In this document: positions 9,110 to 18,046 of the stretch, piece after piece
Layout of the letters: every line of letters begins with the position of its first letter
How positions within the stretch are numbered: position 1 is the first letter of the stretch
Assembly (NCBI RefSeq): GCF_002095395.1
Contig: NZ_MJEI01000089.1
Location: 25,707-89,706, forward strand
Origin: Williamsia sp. 1135
Lineage (GTDB): Bacteria; Actinomycetota; Actinomycetes; Mycobacteriales; Mycobacteriaceae
Reading direction: 5' to 3'
Length of the DNA: 64,000 nt
Translations under genes and position numbers: made by a program
Notes under the pieces: generated by a model
The model's database searches: none
Told to the model about the DNA's origin: nothing
Seen by the model: only the letters and a program-made list of their open reading frames with translations

Positions 9110-9898
9110 TCAGGTGAAGTCGAGGGTGACGCTGCCCAGGCCGGCGAAGTCGGCCACGAAGTGATCGCCCGACCGGATGTCGATGGCACGGGTCGCGGTC
9201 CCCGGCAGGATCACGTCGCCTTTGCGCAAGCGCACCCCGAAGCTCTCGACCTTGCGCGCCAGCCACGACACCGCCGTGAGCGGGTGCCCCAGCACCGCGC
9301 TCGAATTGCCTTCGGCGATCAACTCCCCGTTGCGATGCAGCGTGGCGTCGATGTTCCCGGTGTCGATGTCAGCGATCTTCACCCGCTGCTCCCCCAGCAC
9401 CCAGCCACACGACGACGCGTTGTCGGCGATCGTGTCGGGCAGCGAGATCTTCCAATCCCGGATCCGGGAATCGATCAACTCGATCGACGGCACCACCCAC
9501 TCGACCGCTGCGATCACGTCCTCGTTGGTGCACCCCGCACCGGGCAGGTCCGCCCCCAGGATGAAACCGACCTCGACCTCCACCCGCGGAAAACAGAACT
9601 TCGTGGCATCGATGGGGGTGTGCTCGTGGTACTCCATCACATCGAGCAGATGCCCGTAGTCGGGCTCATCGACGCCCATCATCTTCTGCATCGCCTCCGA
9701 GGCGAGCCCCACCTTGTGGCCCGCAACCCTTGCCCCGGCATCGAGACGCTTGCGAATATTGATCAGCTGGATCTCATAGGCGTCGGTGACGTCGATGTCC
9801 GGAAACGCAACAACCGGCGGGTCGATGGCCACTGCCGTCGCCTCCGCCCTGGCCAGTTCATCGGCGATCTGGTGACGCTGCTGGTCGGTGATCGTCAT
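9110..9898 (-). CDS. hsaE: HsaE, 2-hydroxypenta/hexa-2,4-dienoate hydratase
   Basis: This 262-residue protein of the MhpD/BphH hydratase family adds water to the dienoate released by meta-cleavage product hydrolysis and feeds HsaF. Segments RVAGHKVGLASEAMQ, FCFPRVEVEVGFILG (metal-binding Glu pair) and NSSAVLGHPLTAVSWLA are typical. The open frame begins at 9967, but the ATG at 9898 gives the usual N terminus MTITDQQR and leaves the KstR site at 9933-9946 outside the coding region. First gene of the leftward hsaE-hsaG-hsaF operon and divergent from kstD. Confidence 0.93.
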   Translation of the reverse strand: MTITDQQRHQIADELARAEATAVAIDPPVVAFPDIDVTDAYEIQLINIRKRLDAGARVAGHKVGLASEAMQKMMGVDEPDYGHLLDVMEYHEHTPIDATKFCFPRVEVEVGFILGADLPGAGCTNEDVIAAVEWVVPSIELIDSRIRDWKISLPDTIADNASSCGWVLGEQRVKIADIDTGNIDATLHRNGELIAEGNSSAVLGHPLTAVSWLARKVESFGVRLRKGDVILPGTATRAIDIRSGDHFVADFAGLGSVTLDFT

Positions 9899-9932
9899 GG
9901 TCTGCCTCGCTCTCCTGCCGGGCCCAGCGAAC

Positions 9933-9946
9933 TGGAACGTGTTTCT
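9933..9946. promoter_or_regulatory. KstR-like operator 3, hsaE side
   Basis: TGGAACGTGTTTCT keeps the central AAC-N2-GTT core and the leading T of the KstR pattern, but the last base is T. It lies 35-48 bp upstream of the hsaE start, so it is well placed to control hsaEGF. Confidence 0.65.
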
Positions 9947-10013
9947 GTTTTGCCATACATCGGGCACTCGCCAATGCCTTCCAGGCTGGTATAGCCTGCC
10001 TAGTGAGTCACTT

Positions 10014-10027
10014 TATAACGTGTTCTA
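10014..10027. promoter_or_regulatory. KstR operator 4, kstD side
   Basis: TATAACGTGTTCTA is a full match to TnnAACnnGTTnnA, 60-73 bp upstream of the kstD start. Together with the 9933 site it covers both divergent promoters. Confidence 0.8.
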
Positions 10028-10086
10028 CCTTGCCGGTGGAAGTCGGCCGGCTTGAGAGACGTTTTCGGCGTGCAAAGGGGTAATTG

Positions 10087-11838
10087 ATGACCAGTTCGGA
10101 CCAAACTGGACCTGGACAGACCGGATCGGGGCAGACCTCGGTGGACGAGACCTTCGATGTGATCGTGGTCGGTGCCGGTGGCGCGGGGATGAGCACGGCG
10201 ATCACCGCCGCGGCACATGGCCTCGACACCGTGATCATCGAGAAATCCGCGTACTGGGGCGGGTCGACCTCCCGCTCCGGCGGCGGCGTGTGGATCCCGA
10301 ACAACCAGGTGCTGCAGCGCGACGGCGTGAAAGACGACCCTGAAGCCGCGCGGACCTACGTGCGCTCGATCGTCGGCGACGGGGTGGCCCCAGAACGGAT
10401 CGACGCCTACATCGACCGCGGACCCGAGGCGCTGGCATTTCTGACGGAGCACTCGAAGCTCGAACTCGAGTGGGTCAAGAACTACTCGGACTACTACCCG
10501 GAGGCCCCGGGTGGTCGCGTGGGCGGACGTTCCTGCGAGCCGAAGCCGTTCGATTCCCGCAAACTCGGCGACGACTTCAAGACGCTGCACCCGCCGTACA
10601 CCAAGTCCCCGCTGAACGTGGTCGTGATGCAGTCGGACTACCGCTGGCTGAGCACCGGCCTACGGCACTGGAAGGGCCCGCTGCGGGCGGTGAAGGTCGG
10701 ATCACGCTTCATCTGGGCCAAGCTCACCGGCAAGAAGCTCATCGCCATGGGAGCCGCCTTGATGGGCGAGCTGCTCCTGGGAGTGCGTCAGGCCGGAATC
10801 CCGTTGCGCCTGAACACCCCGCTCGTCGATCTCGTCACCGAAGGTGGCCGGGTGGTCGGCGTCGTCGTCGAATCGGACGGACAGACGAAGACGTTGCGCG
10901 CCCGCCAAGGTGTGGTGCTGGCTTGCGGTGGCTTCGAGCACAACGACGAGATGCGCCACAAGTACCAGCGGGAGCCCATCGGTTCGCAGTGGACCACGGG
11001 CGCCGAGTCCAACACCGGTGACGGCATCAACGCGGGCCTGAAGATCGGTGCGGGCGTGAGCTACATGGAGGACGCGTGGTGGGGGCCGACGATTCCGCTG
11101 CCGCGCGGCCCGTGGTTCGCGCTGTCCGAGCGGGCGCTGCCAGGCAGTTTCATGATCAACGATCGCGGCCGGCGATTCATGAACGAGTCACTCCCGTACG
11201 TCGAGGCCGTCCATCAGATGTACGGCGGCGAGTTCGGGCAGGGTGAGGGCCCGGGCGAGAACCTGCCCTGTTGGCTCGTCTTCGACCAGACCTATCGCAA
11301 TCGGTACATGTTCGCGTCGGTCTCCGGCCGACAACCGCTGCCGGGCAAGTGGTTCAAGTCGGGAGTGATCACAAAGTCCGAGAGCCTGGCCGGTCTCGCG
11401 GAAAAGATCGGCGTTCCGGCAGACGGTCTGACGCAGACGGCGGAACGGTTCAACGCCTTCGCCGCTGCAGGCAAGGACGAGGATTTCGGGCGCGGTGTGA
11501 GCCAGTACGACCACTACTACGGCGACATCACCAACAAGCCCAATCCGAGCCTCGGCCCCCTGAAGAAGGGACCGTTCTATGCGGTGAAGATGGTGCCGGG
11601 CGATCTGGGCACCAAGGGCGGCATCAACACCGACGCCGCAGGGCGGGCGCTGCGGGCGGACGGCTCCGTGATCGACGGACTCTATGCGGCGGGCAACACC
11701 AGTTCGCCGGTGATGGGCCACACGTATGCGGGGCCGGGAGCCACCATCGGACCTGCCATGGTGTTCGGATACCTTGCCGCCCTGGACATCGCGACCAACG
11801 CGCAGAGCACCCGGGCCACCGAAGAGAAGGCGGGCTGA
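10087..11838 (+). CDS. kstD: KstD, 3-ketosteroid delta1-dehydrogenase
   Basis: The 583-residue flavoprotein introduces the C1-C2 double bond in 3-ketosteroids; with KshA it triggers ring B cleavage. The FAD dinucleotide-binding motif VIVVGAGGAGM begins at residue 26. GGSTSRSGGGVWIPN follows, and near the C terminus GHTYAGPGATIGPAMVFG carries the conserved Tyr and Gly that bind and activate the 3-keto group. A TTG codon lies directly before the ATG; I use the ATG at 10087, which has AAAGGGG in front. The stop TGA overlaps the next start as TGATG, so the downstream hydratase is translationally coupled. Divergent from hsaE with KstR sites between. Confidence 0.95.
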   Translation: MTSSDQTGPGQTGSGQTSVDETFDVIVVGAGGAGMSTAITAAAHGLDTVIIEKSAYWGGSTSRSGGGVWIPNNQVLQRDGVKDDPEAARTYVRSIVGDGVAPERIDAYIDRGPEALAFLTEHSKLELEWVKNYSDYYPEAPGGRVGGRSCEPKPFDSRKLGDDFKTLHPPYTKSPLNVVVMQSDYRWLSTGLRHWKGPLRAVKVGSRFIWAKLTGKKLIAMGAALMGELLLGVRQAGIPLRLNTPLVDLVTEGGRVVGVVVESDGQTKTLRARQGVVLACGGFEHNDEMRHKYQREPIGSQWTTGAESNTGDGINAGLKIGAGVSYMEDAWWGPTIPLPRGPWFALSERALPGSFMINDRGRRFMNESLPYVEAVHQMYGGEFGQGEGPGENLPCWLVFDQTYRNRYMFASVSGRQPLPGKWFKSGVITKSESLAGLAEKIGVPADGLTQTAERFNAFAAAGKDEDFGRGVSQYDHYYGDITNKPNPSLGPLKKGPFYAVKMVPGDLGTKGGINTDAAGRALRADGSVIDGLYAAGNTSSPVMGHTYAGPGATIGPAMVFGYLAALDIATNAQSTRATEEKAG

Positions 11839-12698
11839 TGCCGATCGATCCGGGCGTCGCCCTCCGCGCCGTGGTGGCCAAGGAGACGTTCAGCTGGAAT
11901 GCCTCCGACGTCGCGCTCTACAACCTCGCGGTGGGTGCCGGGTCCGACCCGCTGAACGCCGCCGGGCTGGGGTATGTCGACGATCAGCGGCCGAAGGTCC
12001 TACCGGCCTTCGCCACCGTTGCTGCCCACTTCCACGAGACCGATCCACCGAAGGTCTCCAAGCCGGGCATCGAGATCGACCTGGGCTCGGTTGTCCACGG
12101 GGCGCAGGAAGTGCAGGTGCACAAGCCGATTCCGGCGGCGGGTACGGCAACCACCACCACGACGATCGTCGAGTTGCAGGACAAGGACTCGGCCGCGGTC
12201 ATCATCGAGGAATCGAGCACCGTCGACGAAGCCGGCGAGCCGCTGTGGACCTCCCGGTCCTCCATCTTCTGCAAGGGCGAAGGCGGTTTCGGAGGTGAAC
12301 GCGGCACCTCTGACAAGGTCACCTATCCCGACCGCGAACCCGATCACGTCGTCGAAGAGAAAACTCTTCCGCAGCAGGCATTGCTGTACCGGCTGTGTGG
12401 AGACCGCAATCCGTTGCACTCCGACCCCGCGTTCGCAGAGAAGGCCGGGTTTCCGCGGCCGATTCTGCACGGACTGGGCACCTACGGGATCGTGCTCCGC
12501 ACGGTGGTCGATCAACTCCTCGACGGCGACGTCGAGCGCGTCGCGAGCTACGGTGCCAAGTTCGCCGGGATCGTCTTTCCCGGCGAAACGCTCCGGATCA
12601 AGGTGTGGGACGACGACAATCGATACCTGATCTCGGTGTCGGTCGCAGACCGCGAGGACGCCCCCGCCCTCGGGAACGTAGTGCTCACCAAGAAGTAG
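11838..12698 (+). CDS. hsd4B: MaoC-type 2-enoyl-CoA hydratase, Hsd4B-like
   Basis: This 286-residue double hot-dog hydratase has an N-terminal half ending around residue 130. The C-terminal half contains the hydratase-2 signature CGDRNPLHSDPAFAEKAGF with catalytic Asp and His, followed by RPILHGLGTYG. In mycobacteria and rhodococci the gene directly after kstD encodes the hydratase used in beta-oxidation of the steroid side chain. The same order and TGATG coupling are seen here. Substrate is inferred from this synteny; the fold assignment is secure. Likely the last gene of the kstD message. Confidence 0.85.
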   Translation: MPIDPGVALRAVVAKETFSWNASDVALYNLAVGAGSDPLNAAGLGYVDDQRPKVLPAFATVAAHFHETDPPKVSKPGIEIDLGSVVHGAQEVQVHKPIPAAGTATTTTTIVELQDKDSAAVIIEESSTVDEAGEPLWTSRSSIFCKGEGGFGGERGTSDKVTYPDREPDHVVEEKTLPQQALLYRLCGDRNPLHSDPAFAEKAGFPRPILHGLGTYGIVLRTVVDQLLDGDVERVASYGAKFAGIVFPGETLRIKVWDDDNRYLISVSVADREDAPALGNVVLTKK

Positions 12699-12732
12699 AG
12701 CCGAGGAGAGTTGGGACTTCGCTCAGGAATCT

Positions 12733-12764
12733 GCCCCTTGCTCGTGAACTTTCGCGAGCGGGGC
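12733..12764. terminator. Candidate bidirectional terminator after hsd4B
   Basis: Arms GCCCC..GCTCG (12733-12744, with a TT bulge) and CGAGCGGGGC (12755-12764) can pair. It lies between the convergent hsd4B gene and a small leftward ORF. No clear T run follows, so the call is weak. Confidence 0.35.
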
Positions 12765-12784
12765 GCAGTTCTGCGAGCGAGACC

Positions 12785-12910
12785 TCAGGCGGCGCTCATG
12801 AATATGGCGACGAGCCCGACGATGACGGCCACGAGCGAAGCCAGCATCGTAAGTACCCGCCACAGGCGGAGTTTGACTGCGGAGACATCGTTGACCTGAG
12901 ATGCGGCCAT
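12785..12910 (-). CDS. 41-residue single-helix membrane peptide
   Basis: A short frame reads MAASQVNDVSAVKLRLWRV, then one hydrophobic helix of about 20 residues (LTMLASLVAVIVGLVAIF) and stops after MSAA. The ATG at 12910 is preceded by GAGAGGGA at good Shine-Dalgarno distance. A basic segment (KLRLWR) directly before the helix would place the N terminus inside by the positive-inside rule. It occupies an otherwise empty 405-bp stretch between hsd4B and the MFS gene. Function unknown; it could be a chance ORF, but the ribosome site, the helix and the clean stop argue for a real micro-protein. Confidence 0.5.
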   Translation of the reverse strand: MAASQVNDVSAVKLRLWRVLTMLASLVAVIVGLVAIFMSAA

Positions 12911-13103
12911 CGGATTCCCTCTCGTCCGAGTGCGGCCGATCCGGATGGCTCGGCCATACCAGCAACGCGGTGATTTCAGTTACCAGTGTGATCAATGTGA
13001 CACATGAGACAGAAGTAATGTGGAAGCCACACCGTACGTAGTGATAACGATTACACAACGCGAAGTCCCGATGTCAGCCGGGTGTTCTGGCTAGGTTGGA
13101 TCA

Positions 13104-14780
13104 ATGGAAACAACGGTGGGGGCATCGCCGACTGAAAAGATCGGTCTCAAAGGTATCTGGCTGATCATCGTGGCCTGCGCCGGACTGAGCATGGTCATTG
13201 CGGCGATGGCGTCTCTCAACACTGCGGTTGCCGATATCGCCCCTGCCGTCGGCGCAAACTCCAATCAGGTGACCTGGCTGATCGACGGCTACACCCTAGT
13301 GGTCGCCGCACTTCTGCTACCGGCCGGTGCAATAGGCGACAGGTACGGACGCCGGGAGGTACTGATCGGCGGCCTCGTCGTGTTCGCCATCGGTTCGCTT
13401 CTGCCGATCTGGATCTCGGATCCGAATCAGTTCATCGCCGCCCGCGCCCTGACCGGCGTCGGTGCGGCATTTGTGATGCCTGCGACGCTGTCGCTCATCA
13501 CATCCGGCGTTCCCGATTCCAAACGTCCGCTGGCTGTGAGCATCTGGGCGGGGGTCGGTGGCTCGGGTGGCATCGCCGGGTTCTTCGTCACCGGAGTGCT
13601 CCTCGAATTCTTCAGCTGGCACTCGATCTTTCTCACGTTCGCGATCTCGGCGGCAGTCACGGCGGTGCTCGCCTGCACCATCCCGACGTCGCGGGACTCG
13701 ACCCGACCCCGGTTCGATGTGCTGGGTTCGATCACCTCTGCGTCCGGCATCGGGCTGATCGTCTTCGGCCTCATCGAGGCACCGCATCGCGGCTGGACCG
13801 ACCCGTTGGCACTGTCGGCCATGTTCGGCGGCGGCGTGCTGATCGCCGTCTTCTGGTATTCACAGACCAAATTGAAAGACCCTCTGCTCGATGTGAATCT
13901 CTTCCGCAATCGAGCCTTTTCCGCCGGGTCGTTCAGCATCACAATTCAATTCCTCGTGATCTTCGGTGTATTTCTCGTGTTGCTGCAACGTCTGCAGTTG
14001 GTCTTCGGCTTCTCCGCGCTGAAGGCCGCCCTGGCCTTGATGCCCATGGTCTTCGTCGTGATGGTCTTTTCCCTCATCGGGAACTGGCTCGCCGTGCGGA
14101 TCAACCTTCGGGTGATCCTGGTGTTCGGAATGGTCGGGATGGCCGCGGGGTCTTTCCTCCTCGGCTTCCTCGAGCACAAGGAATACTGGACCCTTGTTGT
14201 CGCCATGATGGTGCTGGCGGTGGGTCTCGGCGTCGGCACCGCACCCTCGACCACTGCAATCATGGTCAACACCCCAGCGGACAACCAGGGCGTCGGCTCA
14301 GCGGTGAACGACACAGCCCGCGAACTCGGTTCCGCAATCGGCATCGCGATCGGCGGCAGCTTGCTCGCGGCCGGCTACACGCGAAACATCCAATCGACCG
14401 CAACGACCGCGGAATCGCAACTGCAGCAGACCGCCTCGGCTCTCGAGGCGTCCGGACAGACGCAACAGGCCCAGGAGACCGCTGCCGCGGCGAGCTCGAT
14501 CGGCCAGCACATCACCAACACGTTGGCCGAGGCGCTGCAGGTCGCCGAACGACTCGCACCCACGCAGCCGGAATTGGCGGCCCAGATCGCCGACGGCGCC
14601 AAAGACGCCTTCATCGAGCCCATGAACCTCGCGTGCATCACACTCGGGGTCGTCTGTGTGGTAAGCGGGATCGTGTTGGCCATCCTCACCCCCACACAGA
14701 TCGGGGGCACAGTCCAGGACGGAATCGACGCCGAGGCGGCAAAAGTCGAGGCCGCCGAGGAAGCCCCCGCCCGGGACTGA
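13104..14780 (+). CDS. MFS transporter of the DHA2 (EmrB/QacA) drug-efflux type
   Basis: The 558-residue polytopic membrane protein starts METTVGASPTEK and runs through about 14 hydrophobic segments. Loop 2-3 holds GDRYGRREVLIGG, the MFS motif A variant, and helix 5 has the antiporter-like GVGGSGGIAGFFVTG (motif C). Between the last two helices is a large loop of about 90 residues with SALEASGQTQQAQETAAA, predicted coiled coil, as in other 14-TM members. It lies inside the steroid island but has no KstR site upstream. Its stop is 4 bp from the stop of the convergent ligase gene. A role in steroid or intermediate export is possible but unproven. Confidence 0.88.
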   Translation: METTVGASPTEKIGLKGIWLIIVACAGLSMVIAAMASLNTAVADIAPAVGANSNQVTWLIDGYTLVVAALLLPAGAIGDRYGRREVLIGGLVVFAIGSLLPIWISDPNQFIAARALTGVGAAFVMPATLSLITSGVPDSKRPLAVSIWAGVGGSGGIAGFFVTGVLLEFFSWHSIFLTFAISAAVTAVLACTIPTSRDSTRPRFDVLGSITSASGIGLIVFGLIEAPHRGWTDPLALSAMFGGGVLIAVFWYSQTKLKDPLLDVNLFRNRAFSAGSFSITIQFLVIFGVFLVLLQRLQLVFGFSALKAALALMPMVFVVMVFSLIGNWLAVRINLRVILVFGMVGMAAGSFLLGFLEHKEYWTLVVAMMVLAVGLGVGTAPSTTAIMVNTPADNQGVGSAVNDTARELGSAIGIAIGGSLLAAGYTRNIQSTATTAESQLQQTASALEASGQTQQAQETAAAASSIGQHITNTLAEALQVAERLAPTQPELAAQIADGAKDAFIEPMNLACITLGVVCVVSGIVLAILTPTQIGGTVQDGIDAEAAKVEAAEEAPARD

Positions 14781-14784
14781 AGGC

Positions 14785-16407
14785 CTAGACCGTGGTCGCC
14801 GTGAGGTCGAGCGCTGCCTGCTTGGCCCACTTGTAGTCGGCCTTACCGGCAGGTGTCCGCTTGATCTCGTCGACGATCACCAGCAGTCGAGGAATCTTGT
14901 ACCCGGCCAGCATCGTTCGGCAGTGGGCTTGAATGTCGTCCAGGGAGGGCTCGGCGACGTCCGCGCGAATCGCGACGACTGCCGACACCTTCTGACCCAT
15001 CCGCTCATCCGGTGAAGGCACCACGAGCGCGTCCGCCACCGCGGGATGCGCGTGCAGGCACGCCTCGACCTCTTCGGCGTAGACCTTCTCACCGCCGGTG
15101 TTGATGCACTGCGAGCCGCGGCCCAGGAACACGATCGTCCCATCGGCCTCGACCAAGCCCATGTCCCCGAGCACCGCGACCCTGGTGCCATCCGGGAGCT
15201 GCGGGAAGGTGCGCGCAGACTTCTCCTCGTCGCGGTAGTAGCCCAACGGCACCCGGCCGATCCGCGCGATCATCCCCACGTCCTCGGATCCCGCCGGGAT
15301 GACATTGAGTTTCTCGTCGAGCACCGTCATCTTCGACGAGGGCGGCATCGCCAGAGTGCCGTCTTCGCGCACCTCGAAAGCACCGTCGTTGCCGGTCTCG
15401 GACGCCCCGAAGTTGTCGCGCAAGACCAGATCCGGCTTGACCGACAACATCCGCTCGCGTACGCCCACCGACCAGATCGCACCGCCCGAGGTGATCGAGA
15501 ACAGGGTGGAGAGATCGACGTCGTCCTTCAACTTCTCCATCGCGTCGGCGAGCGGCGACCCCATGCCGTCACCCACGATGAGCACGACGTTGACCTTGTC
15601 GGATTCGATGGAGCGCACCACCTTCTCCGGATCGAACGCGCGCATCAGCACGAGACGGGCGCCGAGGGTGAGAAAGGTGAACAGCGAGTAGAGGGCCGCC
15701 CCGTGCATCAGCGGCGCGGCGATGAGGAACGACAGGCCCGGGAATTCCTTTGCTGCGGCCCCGACTTCGGCGAGATCTTTACGCGGGTTCTCATCGTACG
15801 GATTTCCACCGGAGAGCGGCTTGTGGAAGAAGTCGTCGTGCCGCCACATCACACCCTTGGGATAACCGGTGGTGCCGCCGGTGTAGAGCACCCAGAGTTC
15901 GTCTCCGGTCCGCGGCTCGAACTCGCGCGCCGTCGACTGCCCGGACGGATCGAAGGGCAGTACTCGCACACCCGCGTCCGCCGCGGCCAGAGACAGGCCT
16001 TCGGTGACGTCCCCGATGACGAAAATGGTTCGCAAGGTGGGGATCGAGGCGACGATCTGCGCGAGATTGTCCTGGTGCTCGGCCTCCTCGACGACGATGG
16101 CGACCGAGTCCGAGTTCTCGAAGATGTACAACAGCTCTGCCGGGGTGTACCGGTAGTTGATGTTGATCGGCACGGCCCGGATCTTGATGACGCCCAGAAT
16201 GGTGGTCACGTGCTCGACGGAATTCTTGAGGAACAAGGCCACGTGTTCACCCGCAGCCACCTCGGCGGCGGTCAACATGTGGGCGACCTGATTCGACTCG
16301 ACCTCGAGCTGACGGTAGCTGTGATCGACGCCCTCATAGGTCAGCGCGATGGTGTCGGGGACCGCATCCGCGACAGTTTCGAATACGTCGGCAAGATTGA
16401 ACGCCAT
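14785..16407 (-). CDS. Acyl-CoA synthetase (FadD19-like), likely steroid side-chain ligase
   Basis: The 540-residue ANL-superfamily enzyme has the P-loop LYTGGTTGYPKGVMWRH near residue 193, the adenylate-binding FGASETGND motif, GDMGLVEADG in the hinge, and C-terminal catalytic Lys in RTPAGKADYKWAK. The sequence GYPKGVMWRHDDFF is typical of the FadD17/FadD19 group that activates sterol side-chain acids. It is the last gene of the fadE28-to-ltp2 operon, starting 11 bp after ltp2. C24 or C22 steroid acids are likely substrates by context. I do not assign a symbol because several FadD paralogues share these motifs. Confidence 0.88.
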   Translation of the reverse strand: MAFNLADVFETVADAVPDTIALTYEGVDHSYRQLEVESNQVAHMLTAAEVAAGEHVALFLKNSVEHVTTILGVIKIRAVPININYRYTPAELLYIFENSDSVAIVVEEAEHQDNLAQIVASIPTLRTIFVIGDVTEGLSLAAADAGVRVLPFDPSGQSTAREFEPRTGDELWVLYTGGTTGYPKGVMWRHDDFFHKPLSGGNPYDENPRKDLAEVGAAAKEFPGLSFLIAAPLMHGAALYSLFTFLTLGARLVLMRAFDPEKVVRSIESDKVNVVLIVGDGMGSPLADAMEKLKDDVDLSTLFSITSGGAIWSVGVRERMLSVKPDLVLRDNFGASETGNDGAFEVREDGTLAMPPSSKMTVLDEKLNVIPAGSEDVGMIARIGRVPLGYYRDEEKSARTFPQLPDGTRVAVLGDMGLVEADGTIVFLGRGSQCINTGGEKVYAEEVEACLHAHPAVADALVVPSPDERMGQKVSAVVAIRADVAEPSLDDIQAHCRTMLAGYKIPRLLVIVDEIKRTPAGKADYKWAKQAALDLTATTV

Positions 16408-16418
16408 TGCATGAGCTC

Positions 16419-17591
16419 CTAAGCCGTGAGAACCAAACCGCTTGTGGGGACACCGGTTCCGGCGGTGACCACGACCTTACGTGCCCCCGGGACCTGGTTG
16501 ACCGATTTTCCGCGAAGTTGCCGGACGGCTTCGGCGATGCCGTTCATGCCGTGGATGTACGCCTCACCGAGTTGACCACCGTGGGTGTTGAGCGGAAGTC
16601 GACCGCCCACCTCGAGAGCTCCGGGTTCGTGGACGAAGTCTTTCGCTTCACCGCGTCCGCAGAATCCGAGTTCCTCGAGTTGCATCAGTGTGTACGGCGT
16701 GAAGTGGTCGTACAGGATCGCGAGGTCGACGTCATCGGGACCGAGACCCGACTGCTCCCACAGCTGCCGGCCGACGAGTCCCATCTCGGGCAAGCCGGCC
16801 AGATCGTCGCGGTAATAGCTGGTCATGATGTATTGATCTTCACCGCTGCCAGACGCGGCCCCGGCGATGATCGCTGGGGTGTGCGGAAGATCTTTGGCCC
16901 GTTCTGCCGACACGATCACGAATGCGACGCCACCGTCGGACTCCTGGCAGCAATCGAGGAGATGGAGCGGCTCGGCGATGTACCGGGAATTCTGATGATC
17001 TTCGAGCGTGATCGGTTTGCCGTAGAAGAAGGCCTCCGGGTTCACGGCCGCATGCTTGCGGTCGACGACCGAGATGCGCCCGAAATCTTCGCTGGTGGCG
17101 CCATATTCGTGCATATAACGCTGGGCCACCATGGCCACGAAGGCGGCGGGGGTACTCAGCCCGTGCGGATAGCTGAAGGCGTTGTCGGTTCCCGACGAGT
17201 TGTCCTGTGCCACCAGAGAGGTGTTGACCTGACCGAACCGCATCCCGGATCGCTCATTGAACGCGCGATAGGCGACCACGACGTCGGCCACACCCGTGGC
17301 CACTGCCATGGCAGCCTGTTGCACAGTGGAACATGCTGCACCGCCGCCGTAGTGGATGCGGGAGAAGTACGTCAATTCACCGATACCAGAGGCCCTGGCG
17401 ACTGCGATCTCGGTGTTGGTGTCCATGGTGAACGACACCAGCCCGTCGACGTCGGCAGGTGTCAGGCCGGCATCGGCGATGGCCGCCGTGACCGCCTCGG
17501 CGGCGAGCCGGAGCTCGCTGCGCCCGGAGTTCTTCGAGAAGTCGGTGGCGCCGATCCCGGCGATGGCCGCCTTGCCGGACAATCCGCTCAC
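16419..17591 (-). CDS. ltp2: Ltp2, thiolase-like retro-aldolase of steroid side-chain cleavage
   Basis: The 390-residue protein has the thiolase fold of sterol carrier/lipid-transfer proteins but lacks the usual thiolase catalytic Cys arrangement. It keeps the YDHFTPYTLMQLEELGFC segment and GGQLGEAYIHGMNG, where the conserved tyrosines of Ltp2-type aldolases lie. It cleaves the 17-hydroxy-C22 CoA ester, releasing androstenedione-type products and propionyl-CoA. It starts with GTG overlapping the chsH1 stop as GTGA. Ltp2 enzymes act in complex with the DUF35 domain of ChsH2, encoded two genes upstream, which fits the strict co-translation seen here. Confidence 0.92.
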   Translation of the reverse strand: MSGLSGKAAIAGIGATDFSKNSGRSELRLAAEAVTAAIADAGLTPADVDGLVSFTMDTNTEIAVARASGIGELTYFSRIHYGGGAACSTVQQAAMAVATGVADVVVAYRAFNERSGMRFGQVNTSLVAQDNSSGTDNAFSYPHGLSTPAAFVAMVAQRYMHEYGATSEDFGRISVVDRKHAAVNPEAFFYGKPITLEDHQNSRYIAEPLHLLDCCQESDGGVAFVIVSAERAKDLPHTPAIIAGAASGSGEDQYIMTSYYRDDLAGLPEMGLVGRQLWEQSGLGPDDVDLAILYDHFTPYTLMQLEELGFCGRGEAKDFVHEPGALEVGGRLPLNTHGGQLGEAYIHGMNGIAEAVRQLRGKSVNQVPGARKVVVTAGTGVPTSGLVLTA

Positions 17592-18046
17592 TGCGCCACT
17601 CCCGCTTCGCTTCTTAACCCCGATACCCCGGCGACGGTGTGATCCATCACCAACGTCACCACCGACGTGACGTGGTTTCCGAGACTGTCCTTACCGATCA
17701 CCTCGACGGTCACGAGATCACCGTCCACCGCCGACACCGTGCCCGAGAGGGTCAACGTGTCGTAGGCGTACCAGGGGACTCCGAGCCGGAGTTTGATCGA
17801 ACGGATCTGGGCCCGCTGACCCGCCCAGTCGGTGATGTACCGCTGGACCAGGCCGGTGTCGGTCAGGATGTTGACGAAGATGTCCTTGGACCCCTTGCTG
17901 TGCGCAAGGTCGCGATCGTGGTGCACATCCTGGAAGTCCCTGGTGGCCAACGCGGTCGACACCACAAACGTCGGTGTCGCGGTGACGATGAGTTGCGGGA
18001 GTTCGGTCCCGACCACGGCGTCCGGTGGTGTCGCGGGGACGGTCAT
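17588..18046 (-). CDS. chsH1: ChsH1, MaoC-like hydratase subunit
   Basis: This 152-residue hot-dog protein contains FQDVHHDRDLAHSKGSKDIFVNILTDTGLVQRY, the hydratase-type helix with Asp and His in place. In mycobacteria ChsH1 pairs with the MaoC domain of ChsH2 to hydrate the C22 steroid enoyl-CoA before Ltp2 cleavage. The open frame extends to 18085, but the ATG at 18046 forms an ATGA overlap with the chsH2 stop and is chosen. At 152 residues it is somewhat longer than I recall for the Mycobacterium tuberculosis subunit. Confidence 0.92.
   Translation of the reverse strand: MTVPATPPDAVVGTELPQLIVTATPTFVVSTALATRDFQDVHHDRDLAHSKGSKDIFVNILTDTGLVQRYITDWAGQRAQIRSIKLRLGVPWYAYDTLTLSGTVSAVDGDLVTVEVIGKDSLGNHVTSVVTLVMDHTVAGVSGLRSEAGVAQ

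Noticed and set aside
12960..13103. TGTGA/TCACA words upstream of the MFS gene, suggestive of a CRP-type site
   Set aside because: The halves are not correctly spaced or symmetric; no convincing 16-bp CRP palindrome.
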